From NCBI GenBank assembly GCA_961205875.1, contig OY540812.1, forward strand, positions 18,104,001 through 18,168,000: a DNA stretch of 64,000 bases. Reading direction: 5' to 3'. The notes beneath the pieces are model-generated. The model made no database searches, had not been told where the DNA came from, and worked only from the letters and a program-made list of their open reading frames with translations. Position numbers and translations under genes: made by a program. Shown here piece by piece: positions 1 to 10,109 of the stretch. Each line of letters begins with the position of its first letter. The first letter of the stretch is position 1. This DNA is from Sialis fuliginosa. Its lineage: Eukaryota; Arthropoda; Insecta; Megaloptera; Sialidae.

Positions 1-118
1 GATTAAAGGAGTTATAGGATAAATATAGGGGTTCTTGTAAATTAAGAAGTATTTCTTTCAAATAAATAATACTTTATTGACATTAATAATATAATTTCTT
101 TGGCTAAAGAGCATAGTT

Positions 119-430
119 AATGCATTTCAAGAACTGGTTTATTTAATTTGAATAGATGTACTTTTACCTTATTGAAAGTATTCTTTACACCAAATAATTC
201 CAAAACTCATAATTTTTTATATTAAATTTGGCAACAGAGAATAATTACAATAAGATAATACAATAGTATCTTATTGTAATTACTCTTTGTGTCAAATATT
301 AATCTAAAAAAATATGAGCTTTGGAATTATTCCAAAACTGATCAAATTTTGGAATTATTAAGCATAAAGAATACTTTAATATGGTAAATACATTTACCCA
401 AATTAAAGAAATCAGCGCATGAAATGCATG
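119..430. mobile_element. Palindromic fold-back MITE, about 310 bp
   Basis: The left half (from ATGCATTTCA at about 120) reappears as its reverse complement in the right half (ending TGAAATGCAT at about 429). Further matched blocks lie inward: an AGTATTCTTTA block, an AATAATTCCAAAA block, and the arms next to the centre, TAATTACAATAAGATA at about 241-256 and TATCTTATTGTAATTA at about 268-283. It has no coding capacity. The family was not recognised. Confidence 0.6.
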
Positions 431-610
431 TAACCATGCCATTTCAGCATATACAAAACGTTGACATAATTAAATTACAAAAATTATAAATTTTACTTAA
501 AAATATGTAACATTATAATATAACATTTGTTTTTCATAACATTAAGGTTACAAGTATATATAAATGTATAAAATATAAATGTAAAAAATAATAATAAAAT
601 TATTTTGATG

Positions 611-1670
611 CACTTATACTTCAAACAGTTCGAAGGTGCACGTATTTTTATACGGCGTTTTAAGGAGTGAAAATAACCTTCAAATTTCTACAAATATTTT
701 GTTTTTCTTCTATAACGTGAAAACTATGCACCCTATAAAAAAAGTGTTATATATATATATATATGAAAACATAATTTTTTTATAAGAATTTCAATGGTAT
801 AGTCAGTTTTTCAAATTACTCTTCTGTGTTTTTCACCTCCACAACACCGACATACAGATGAGCTTTTTAAACTGCAAAATATTTGGAAAAAAGGATTTTT
901 ACAGAAAATGTTTGCTACAAAAGTTTCAGGATTTGGAGAGGCAAAACCAATGAAGGTAACAATTTTTACCTTGAGTGGTGGTTTGAAGGTAATTTTGAGA
1001 TCAGCTTAATTTTTTCAAACAGAAAAAATAAACAACTTTTGTCTAAAGTTTTTAAAAATACTTCTTTTTTATTTTATTTACATTATCAAAGTTTTTTTTT
1101 TTTGTTAAAAAATTCTGAACTAGAAAAAATTTGTGCTTTTTAATATGTATTTTTTCTTAAACATCTCGGAGAATAACTTACAAATTTTTGATTTCCATAA
1201 ATTTTTTTTAAATTTAAATTAAAAAAAAAAAACGTTTAAAAAGAAACTTTCAGAAAAAAATTTATAATCCCAAATGACCTTGACACTCTCACTTAGAGTC
1301 AAAACTGCTACCTCCATTGGTTTTGCTCTTCCAAATCCTGAAACTTTTGTACTTAACATTTTCCATAAAAAAATCCTTATTTTTCCAAATATTTTGCAGA
1401 CTCAAGATAAAAAACTGACCCTGTATAATATTCAATTCGAATATGTATATATGGGGTTGGTTTGAAAAACTGACTATAACCATTGAAATTCTTATAAAAA
1501 AAGAATGTTTTCATATAATATGTAACTTTTATCTAGAGTGCATAGTTTTTGCATTATAGAGGAAAAATAAAAAAATTGTGAAATTTTTAGGGTGGTTTTC
1601 ATATCTTAAATGGCCATTAGGGCACGTATAAAAAAATATGTTTCTCTTAAAATGGTTTGAAGTATAAGTA
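611..1670. mobile_element. Large fold-back element, about 1.06 kb
   Basis: Two imperfect inverted arms of roughly 350-400 bp (about 611-985 and 1,275-1,670) flank a poly-A/T-rich spacer. Outer ends read CACTTATACTTCAAAC on the left and the complement near 1,655-1,670. Inner matching blocks include CAAAATATTTGGAAAAA and AAAAGTTTCAGGATTTGG. The short reading frames on each strand are mirror images of one another, so they are not genes. The ends resemble no superfamily that I can name. Confidence 0.6.
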
Positions 1671-2303
1671 TATTAGAAATTACATAAAAATCACCTTGCG
1701 AGGTTCCCTTATTAAAAGGGGGGTGTATTTGAATCTACAAAATGTGATTTACTTGACTCCAAACATTTTATTTATTTTATTAAAATACCCCTGACAAAAT
1801 CATTATAAAACTATTAAAATGCCAGATTATTGATTTCAGAATTATTCATATATCAAACAAGTTTGTCAGGGTTATTTTTCTGAAAGAATTGAGAAGTGTA
1901 TCTTTTTGTTTGTACAGTTAATTAATGTTTAGGATCAATTAAAATATTATAGGTACATATTTGTAAAAGTAGAAAAAATGTGTACACCTGGATGGTATTT
2001 ACTCTTTTATGTTATTATATGAATATAGTATAAAATTATTTGGTATATATTAAAATGTAATATAAGAATATTTTATTAACATTATATAATAAATGATACG
2101 ACAAACGATTTCAACATCCAAAAAAATCAATTTGTTTGACAAACAATATAGCAATATAATTTTACCTAAGAAACCGAATCAAACTATTAAAATGATGTTT
2201 GGTAAAATTACATTACCATTACAAAAATAATGTATTATTTTGTTTAAAATTGTTCTTTACATACGTAAAATAGTATTTTTAGTATATAACGAACATACAA
2301 TAT
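1671..2303. other. Non-coding 3' flank of the transposase gene
   Basis: AT-rich sequence without a credible reading frame. It contains a short inverted pair, CCCTGACAAA near 1,788 and TTTGTCAGGG near 1,861, possibly the ends of a roughly 100-bp MITE, and the presumed 3' untranslated region of the transposase gene. Confidence 0.4.
2072..2077 (-). terminator. Candidate poly(A) signal AATAAA for the transposase gene
   Basis: TTTATT on the plus strand reads AATAAA on the minus strand, about 230 bases past the stop codon at 2,304. In sequence this AT-rich a chance match is possible. Confidence 0.3.
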
Positions 2304-4745
2304 TCATGTACACGGTACATATGTTTTGCCAGTTGCCATAAAATAAGAATTACATGGCAAATGATCTAAAATTTGGTTTTTGCATATGTATCCCCAATTA
2401 CAAGTTTCTTCGACTTCGTATCCATGTACATGATCACAAAACCCTACAGTTTTCATTTTCAAATAAAGAAAAGACAGTTTGTGATTTATATCAACTAGTA
2501 CATATATAATTTTTCCAAAATACTGGAAAATTTCATCAGTATCAACAGTAATAATTAAATCTTTGGAATAATAAGTCCCATTTATATTTGCCCATGAAAC
2601 AGATACATATTCATTATTAATATCTGATGGGAGAATATTTTTGAAGATAAAATAGTCTTTTAAATCACTTAATTTTTGCTTAAGTATAGGACCACATTTC
2701 AATCTATCAGAAAACCCTTCTTTATAGAGAAACCGACAAGACATTCGAAGTTGGTGTTTTAAAGCAAGAGTGTGTGGAGAATTTACTCTTGATGTAATCA
2801 CTTTTGCATAATTTTTTAGTTCTTTGTGCTTTGCTTCAAAACGTATACAAGATATATTTTTTAGAGGACCGGCTTTTTTCATCACAAGTGCGTAATGCAG
2901 TAATAAATGATGTTTAAATTTCAAACAATCATCAAAAATTTCAATATATAATGAGTGATGCTTTGCAACAACTGTTCTGAGTAATTGTGGAGTTTCAGGA
3001 TTAAAAGCAGGTGCCATTATAATACAAATCATTTCCCTTAATGCCCTGTACAAACTCCAAACTTTATTGTTAGATTTTACAAGGTCACCAATTATAAATC
3101 CAAAATTTTGAACCAAGATAGACATTTCAGAGGATGAAATAATTAATTGTTTTTTTTTGAGATCATTTTCAGTAAGTAAAGGTACAATGTTCTCACCACT
3201 ACCAGGTGAGCGATTGATAAAATGCAATCTTTCGTTGAAAGTGTGAAGTGTAAATAATTTTTGTCTATATATTAATTCATACAAAATCGCTCCTATTTCA
3301 TATCTACACACTCCTTCAAAAATATCGTGCATTGTATCAACAGCAATATTTTCAATTAAATGAAAACTAGGTACAATATTAAAAACACATTCTTCTTGCA
3401 CACCTTCAGAGTAGTTTGTAACATTATTATTATAACTGTCAATTGTTCGTAAAATTGTAACATCCTCCAATATCATTTTTTTAGATTGTTCTTTATTCGC
3501 GGTACATATTCTACATGAGTAAGTAGCGTTAAAACTTTTTACTAATCCGCAAACAGTATTCATTGATAAATTATCCCCAACCACAAAAGCTAAAGCGAAA
3601 TAAACAGTTTGTTTTTGTTCCGGTAATTGTAAGTCTATGCCATTTTTTTCAAGATCCTTGAAATCATCAATTAAATGTGAAAATACCCTTTTATTGCCCA
3701 AAGCAGTGTGATCTTTTGTATAATGTAATTGTACCAAAAATATATTTTCCAACATGCTACTATACTCTTCTGGTATACAAGCAATCTTGCAATATACAGC
3801 ACAAATCTTGTGGATTGCTTTATGGGATCCTAATGGATTATTAATTTCTAAATCATCAGTGTATAAAACAATTGGTAATATTAATTTGCCCTCCATCTTC
3901 TTTTCAATTGATTTCCATACTTCACCTTGTATAATAGATTTCATTATAGGACTTTTTTTGCAATCATCTAAGTATTTGATGATTGTATTAAAAACATTAG
4001 GTAACTCTAAAAAAGTTTTTAATACAGATTTTATAGGGATAATTTCTATAGTTTTATGTTTAATTGCTATTTGTTGGTTTTGATTAATATGTCGAGAAAC
4101 TAGTGAAGCATCAATTTCCACAGATAGAGGACGAATTAGACAATTCAAATTTTCAAAAATATTAAATGTAATATACTCTGATTTAAAGTTACTGAATGAA
4201 TTTTGAATAACTTCCAACATTTTAATTAATTCATTAATTTCATTAATTGCCGAATCTTTGAAATTTTGTTTTAAAATGTCTATACACTTATGACTATAAA
4301 AATCTGTCATCTCGGTTAATATTACGTGAACAAAAGAACGTGGCAATGAATTCATGCTATATAATTTGGCAACAAGTCGAGTAGCGTTTTGAAATATTGT
4401 ACTTTCAAATTCTGTCTGAGTAATTTTATTTATACTGGGAACCGTTTTGGTGTTAGATTGATCAAAATTTTCAGAATAATTGGCAGAAACATTTAATGAA
4501 CTAACTTCATGTGAAGAACTTAACTGATTAAAAATCCCTGAGTTCTCTAAAACAGTTTCAATACGTGAAGCATGTGAAGAAATCAAATGCTTTTTGTATG
4601 CGTATACAGAATTATATTTACTGAAACAGTTTTCATATCGGCACACACATTCACTATATCTTAAGCTGTTATGTTTTATTTTTATGTGACTCATTAAATG
4701 TTCTAGAGTTTGAGATTTGTAATTACAAAATGGGCAGGGACACAT
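2304..4745 (-). CDS. Tnp2/CACTA-like transposase with N-terminal C2H2 zinc fingers
   Basis: An uninterrupted 813-residue protein starting at ATG (4,743-4,745). Two C2H2 fingers open it: Cys4, Cys7, His20, His25, then Cys35, Cys40, His53, His58, suited to binding transposon ends. The centre has the hallmarks of the animal Tnp2-like RNase-H-fold family: a TDD motif at about 297-299 followed by NNPLGSHKAIHK, and DTMHDIFEG at about 470-478. The acidic residues in these blocks are the likely catalytic ones. A CRIC motif near 410 lies between them. By family it would cut and rejoin element ends in the nucleus. The stop of the upstream SAM-domain gene is 185 bases away on the same strand. With the frame intact it may be active or only recently silenced. 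The exact superfamily (CACTA/EnSpm or a relative) is less certain than its being a DDE transposase; a domesticated host gene is the main alternative. Confidence 0.8.
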   Translation of the reverse strand: MCPCPFCNYKSQTLEHLMSHIKIKHNSLRYSECVCRYENCFSKYNSVYAYKKHLISSHASRIETVLENSGIFNQLSSSHEVSSLNVSANYSENFDQSNTKTVPSINKITQTEFESTIFQNATRLVAKLYSMNSLPRSFVHVILTEMTDFYSHKCIDILKQNFKDSAINEINELIKMLEVIQNSFSNFKSEYITFNIFENLNCLIRPLSVEIDASLVSRHINQNQQIAIKHKTIEIIPIKSVLKTFLELPNVFNTIIKYLDDCKKSPIMKSIIQGEVWKSIEKKMEGKLILPIVLYTDDLEINNPLGSHKAIHKICAVYCKIACIPEEYSSMLENIFLVQLHYTKDHTALGNKRVFSHLIDDFKDLEKNGIDLQLPEQKQTVYFALAFVVGDNLSMNTVCGLVKSFNATYSCRICTANKEQSKKMILEDVTILRTIDSYNNNVTNYSEGVQEECVFNIVPSFHLIENIAVDTMHDIFEGVCRYEIGAILYELIYRQKLFTLHTFNERLHFINRSPGSGENIVPLLTENDLKKKQLIISSSEMSILVQNFGFIIGDLVKSNNKVWSLYRALREMICIIMAPAFNPETPQLLRTVVAKHHSLYIEIFDDCLKFKHHLLLHYALVMKKAGPLKNISCIRFEAKHKELKNYAKVITSRVNSPHTLALKHQLRMSCRFLYKEGFSDRLKCGPILKQKLSDLKDYFIFKNILPSDINNEYVSVSWANINGTYYSKDLIITVDTDEIFQYFGKIIYVLVDINHKLSFLYLKMKTVGFCDHVHGYEVEETCNWGYICKNQILDHLPCNSYFMATGKTYVPCT

Positions 4746-4930
4746 TATTTCACGTCAAAGAACTAAATAAATATGCAAAAATATAGTAAATAAAACTAAA
4801 TAGATGAATAATCAATATCATATAATGACCTTTTAATAAACTAAGCAAAATCTAATTTATCACAAACTAATAAATTAATAATTAAATTATCGTTGCAATA
4901 AATTCTTAATGTAATTAATGTCTATAAAAA

Positions 4931-7900
4931 CTAGGTAGTGATATCGCTCACATTCGAAGCGGTATCAGTGTGATCACTTTGACTTTGAGTCGGAACATCC
5001 ATTTGTTTTAAAGTTTCGATCACATTAGAAACATATGAAATGTCTTTGTCCCATTCAGTTTTGAAGCCATAAAATGCTTGTTGTATAATCAGCCATATAT
5101 GATTACTTTCAACAGGATACAATGCATGAAAAACATGGAATGAATAGAAACATATTTTAAATGCATCCCATGTAGATTTTAAATGGTATAAAATTTTATC
5201 GACATAGACATACGACGAAGAAATTTTGGTATAATCTTCTCCGACCACTATAATAAAAGGCTGTAGTGGTTGATTCCAATGTTCCATAGTAGTAAGTCTC
5301 TCTTTATATTTCAGTTGTACGTCGCCTGGAATCTATAAAAATTAATACAGTTAAACGTTGCATTCAATTACAGCATGAGGTAATGTAATTAATACAAAAA
5401 GGTTATATAATATTTAAAGAACATTATAGTTATTTATGGAATGACCAATTTGCATATAACATTAAAAATATATTACTTGTAATATACGAACATTTGCGCG
5501 GATGATGATACTGCTTTTGGTGTCAGAAATTGACGGTTTCCATGATTTTTTCCCACTTTTCGCTCTTAATACTCCTTTAAGAGGAAAAAAATGAGCTAGC
5601 AAACATAGTTGAATTGAGAGTATGCAATCTGATGAAAAAAAAAAAAAAATTACTTACAAAATATGGTATCACAAAAAAAGTCTTACCGTTATTAATATCT
5701 TCCAATTCCAACAAATCTAGTTGAGATAATCCTAGGTGATCTTTTGCATTAATGTTAGAAATTTTTAAAATACGGTTAAAAAATAATTTCCATGAATTTT
5801 CATTGATGTCTAAGTGTGTTAGTTTAAGTGATTTAAAATCTAAATCAATTAACTCAAATCCTCTTGGATCTGTTAAAATAGGCCATTTGTCAAAGATTGG
5901 AGCAATTTTAATATTGGTATTTTTTATTATACTATGACGACGATATTTCTCTGTATTTTTCCAATGATTTTTAACTAGCTCCCAGGGACCACGATTATCT
6001 TTTAGCCAGTTCAAACTATCTGCATTTATATCATTATAAAATGAATCGTTATTTATACTACTTTCTTCTGTTACTTCAGACATCTCCAATTTTTTCAACA
6101 TTGATAACTTATTTCGATATTTATTAATAAGTTTCCCTCGAGATGGGATTGATTTATTGTTTCTTGAGTCTTTTAAAAGCACTGGATCAACATAATACGT
6201 TGATATAGTTTCACTCGGAAAATTATAAACTATATCTGTTGCTATTTGCTTAAAAGTTTTGTTGTCAGGTCTAAAAAATAGTTAAGTACATATAGTATTA
6301 TTATCACACAATCAATAATGGTGAAAATCCTAACTCCTTTATCCCAATTTGTTAAGTGATAAAATTTAGTCAACAGAATAAGATAGCAAAACAGTTATTT
6401 ACTTGTCAACAGCGAAAGCCTTACTGTACGTAGATGAAATTCTGTTGTATGATTGACTAGTTTAAGAGGAACGATTTTATGCATGTAAAAACGCGGTCGT
6501 GTTTTTATAAACTAATAAACAACCTCTGCATCTATATGCCTCCTCTCTTTCTGTATTGTTAAAAATAATACAACATATTAATTACACATTATTTATTGGT
6601 CACTTAAAAGTAAGAAAAAAATGGTTTACTAAAATTAATAAAAAATAAAAATAAAAACGATTTTTGAAAATTCTGGAGATATATAACCCCTTATATCATT
6701 GTACACTGTTTTTATTTTCGTGACAATCGGGAGGAAGCGAGGAAGCAATTTTTATAATATAATAACACTCACAATCAGCATACAAAAAATTGAAAGTTTG
6801 TAATCTTACAGACCTTTTTTGATTATTTAATAATTCTGATGCTAATATGTCGACGATCGTATCTCTGGCCATGTTAGATAAACTGTTGTTTTTATTATAT
6901 GCTAACAATATACGTTGGCCTGGTGTTGTTTTTTGCAGAATTTCCTTAACTCTTGGCAAACATGGTCCCTGTTCACTTTGATTTTCTTTCTCAATTAATT
7001 GGACCTATATATATATATATACATAAATGAATACTTTTATTTATTTATTGTAGTATATTATAAAATAAATAGAGGTGTACCGCAACCAGGATTTTGAAAA
7101 TATATAAATTAATATTAAATTTTAAAAATACATAATAAAATAAATTTTTTTGATATGATTATTAATAATAAATTATCGGATTGAGTTTCTGGTACACTCC
7201 TAGTTAAAATTACATTCTTCAATATTAAATAAAACTACAAACATTCGCATTTGAGCAGCTAGCTTGACTTTCAGTACAGCTTGAATGAAATTCTTCATTC
7301 CACTTCGAAAGAAAAATTATTCTAGGACCAACCAAGGGAATTAATTCTTTAATCGTTTCACTGGATAACTGGCCAATCACATGTTCTGTAATTCCATTAT
7401 CTATATAAATCATAAGAATATTAATATATTTTTAATATCGGTCATTCCATATATAACTACACACTTTTTGGTTATCATCAATTTGTTTAATTTTGAAATA
7501 TTTTTAGTTCTAATCTACAGATAATTTTTAACGGTAAAGAGTTTTAAAAAATGACCCCTCATAATAATACAAAAGATAAATTTTATGGAGAAATGTGTAA
7601 AATATATAATTATATGTATTATACCGGGTGTGACTTTCCAGCAGATTATTTTCAAAATAACGAATTTCAGAAAAAAATTTCCAGTGTTTTGGGGGTGCTA
7701 AAAATTCCCACTATATTTTTAGGTGCAACTTTTTTTTCAAATCTAAACTCATTTTTCATTGTAGATTCGTTATTTTTTTTTTATTCGTATATTACGAGAA
7801 AAAATAAACAACTAAAAAAGCTTTTTTTCTGAAAATGTCAATTTTTATGATATTTTTCTGATATGGAGCTAACAGAAATTTTTACTCGCAAGAAGTGAAA

Positions 7901-9677
7901 AGTAAGTGCTTATTTGGTGTCTTCCTGATTACGGTCATTCCCGATTGCGGTCATATAATTTTTCAGTTGTAGAGACGGGGAAATTTGTCGCAGGTTGCTT
8001 GAAAGTCAAATAGTCACTTTTACCGTCTAGTGTCCTGATTACAGTAAACTTTTGGAAAACCTTATGCCGGCAATACACACTCGCCGAGCATAAGCGAGAT
8101 TACCCGAATGCGAGAGTGTACTGGCAACGCTCGGCTCGCCCTGTAGTGACTCAGAATGCATTCAGGATACTCTCGCTTGAGTGTACTGCAATTTAAATGG
8201 AATTGAGTAGTTTCATCGAGCAATCAGGACACTGGATGGTAGAGGCGATCATCTACTTTTTTAGCAAGCTGCGATAAATTTTACCTTCTTTATATTCGAA
8301 AAATTATATGACCGCAATCAGGAGATAACCCTTATATTTAAGCAAGTATTCTCGTACAATTTTTTATTACTTGTAATTCATTTCTTTCTCAAAATTCCAT
8401 ATTTTTTTCATTATAAAAAACTTGCATAGAAAAATTAATTATAAATTTTAAAAAATAATTCTCCGAGGATACTTGTTTAATGCTAACTGTTTTTTTAATC
8501 TTCTTATAAACTGATAGATTTCGAGTAAAATTGAAATCCAGAAATTTCGGTTTGTTTTGCTCCATATCGTAAAAAAATGATGTTTTCAGAAAAAAAGTTG
8601 TTATTTTTTTCCCGTAAATTACGAATTTGCAACAATAAATATAGCTTTGAAAAAGAAAAGTTGAACCTGAAAACCCATCAAGGTAACCTTTCTAAGGTTA
8701 CCCCATGATGTCAATATATAGAGGTATTTTGGAAATAATCCGCTCGAAAGTCATTAAAAAAACACCCGATATATTAATTATATATTTTACAATACAATTC
8801 AAAATTTTGAATCGGAAAGCAAGTATTTTAAAAGATCACAAAGCGTATATGACGAGGAAGCAATAATATAATTTATGCTATTATAAACATCAAAATATTA
8901 TTAAAGTGGGTCTAGTGCGCATTAACTCTATTCTGAATAACTATATATTATATTTTAAAACTATTTTTTTTAATTATTCAAATACTAAAATACAAAGTCG
9001 CCTTATTCGTCAAGGCTTGTAGGACCTATACGAAATAAACGTGATTTTGTTAATATTTTTTCAACAATTGCACCATTTTATTATTATTGTTATGTTTAAA
9101 TAACAAACATTGAAACAGCATTGCAAATTTTCTTTACTAAATAAACATAATATACCTACGTACATTAAAACTGGAAAATTACGTATTAAAAATAAAAGTT
9201 AATAATACAATTTTTAAATAGTACGCATTATTACTTCAAAAATTATACTAACGGTTTTTTTTAATAATCATACTTTTTCTTCGTAATTGTAATGCAAATA
9301 AGTATGATATAAATAAAAATTTAATTTGAGATTTTTTATAACAAAATATTTATAATTGAGTTACTTGTTAATACGAACAAATCTGTAACAATTGTTTTTA
9401 CTCTTATTTTATAACACGTGTTATGTCGACCATGTTTCTTCTATACCAGATTGGCTAGTTTCGTTTAAAACTAATATAATTATCACCCGATTATCATAAA
9501 TGTGCGTGTGCACTTGTACACTGATAGTTTTGTCGGTTCAATAAAAATTATATGTATAAATAGTATTACTTTATTTAATAGAAAATCTTAGATAATATTA
9601 TACTTACGTTCGAAAACGATGACCATATTTTCCAGACCCCATGATATGAGCAGATTTTTCACATAACTGTCTCCCAT
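4931..9677 (-). CDS. SAMD3-like sterile alpha motif protein, six exons rebuilt by splicing
   Basis: Exons, in transcript order: 9,677-9,608; 7,400-7,243; 7,004-6,814; 6,270-5,687; 5,574-5,477; 5,332-4,931. They join to 1,503 bases, 500 residues plus stop, with every splice phase matching (1, 0, 2, 1, 0). All donors are GT and acceptors AG; the best donors are GTAAGT (exon 1) and GTAAGA (exon 4). The start ATG has A at -3 and G at +4, and an in-frame TAA lies upstream. Residues 1-60 form a SAM-like domain (SWGLE..., then SSETIKELIPLVGPR). A conserved block near 140-160 contains FPSETISTYY. A WPIL segment falls in exon 4, RAKSGKKSW in exon 5, and a PFIIVVG...HVFHALYP module ends the protein. 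This order matches vertebrate SAMD3-like proteins of similar length. SAM domains usually mediate oligomerisation; the function here is unknown. A variant ATTAAA signal at 4,832-4,837 could end the transcript. Exon 5 could begin three bases later. Confidence 0.75.
7596..8791. mobile_element. Palindromic element with CCGGGTGT/ACACCCG ends, interrupted by another element
   Basis: The left arm (about 7,596-7,900) and right arm (about 8,520-8,791) are inverted copies. Matching blocks include AAAATATATAATT, a CGGGTGT motif, GATTATTT followed by CAAAATA, TTTTTTTCTGAAAA and GATATGGAGC. The CGGGTGT ends resemble those of small non-autonomous elements seen widely in insects. The centre is occupied by the smaller element at 7,941-8,323. 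A plus-strand open frame at 7,551-7,832 lies in the left arm and is not a gene. Confidence 0.6.
7941..8323. mobile_element. Nested palindromic MITE inside the larger element
   Basis: Arms of about 100 bp are inverted: 7,941-8,040 opens with GATTGCGGTCATATAATTTT and closes with GTGTCCTGATT; 8,221-8,323 gives the complement. The middle (about 8,070-8,185) contains further short inverted blocks with CTCGC/GCGAG. It lies between the arms of the element at 7,596-8,791, so it inserted later or forms that element's core. Confidence 0.6.
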
Positions 9678-9820
9678 GTTATGAAATATTTCAAATTACA
9701 ATCAAAATATTAATTAAACTAAATGAATTATATATATATATATATATGCAAACTTAAATTGTGAACTATAAACTGATATTAATGTAATAATATCTACCAA
9801 CGAACAGAACACATTAAGGA

Positions 9821-9871
9821 CGCCAAGCTAAGTAAACGACGCCGTAGTTAGTAGTTGTACGCAAGCGCAAT
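9821..9871 (-). promoter_or_regulatory. GC-richer patch upstream of the SAMD3-like gene, possible promoter
   Basis: This patch stands out from its AT-rich surroundings, about 150 bases upstream of the start ATG at 9,677. On the minus strand it contains TGCGCTTGCGTAC, loosely like the palindromic sites bound by NRF-1-type factors, and ACGGCGTCG. No clear TATA box or initiator was found. The promoter call rests only on position and composition. Confidence 0.3.
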
Positions 9872-10109
9872 AGAAAAATCAGGAAATGCAAAACAAAAGG
9901 TTGCTGTGAATCTGCACACCTACCTAGCAAATTTTGATTTCATTAATTGTAGTATTAATTATCATTAATTATAAAAATGGCATAACTGCTTATTCTTATC
10001 CAAGTTTATGAAGATATGTTATAACATAAATTAAATTTGAAAAGCAATAAATTGTTTGATTCAGGACTTCTGATTAAACGCTCACTCGAATATTTCATTT
10101 TATTATATA

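Larger units (their letters stand above)
7401..9607 (-). other. Intron 1 of the SAMD3-like gene, packed with nested elements
   Basis: A 2.2-kb intron between a GTAAGT donor (9,607) and a TATATAG acceptor (7,401). More than half of it is a palindromic element that itself carries a second palindromic element. The remainder (about 8,800-9,600) is AT-rich with nothing recognisable. The phase across the intron is 1 on both sides, joining the two halves of the SAM domain. Confidence 0.6.

Noticed and set aside
883..1483. Short frames on opposite strands with similar peptides (YKSFRIW)
   Set aside because: They are the two arms of the fold-back element at 611-1,670, so the similarity comes from the inverted repeat and not from genes.
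3754..4083. 109-codon plus-strand frame
   Set aside because: Lies antisense inside the intact transposase gene.
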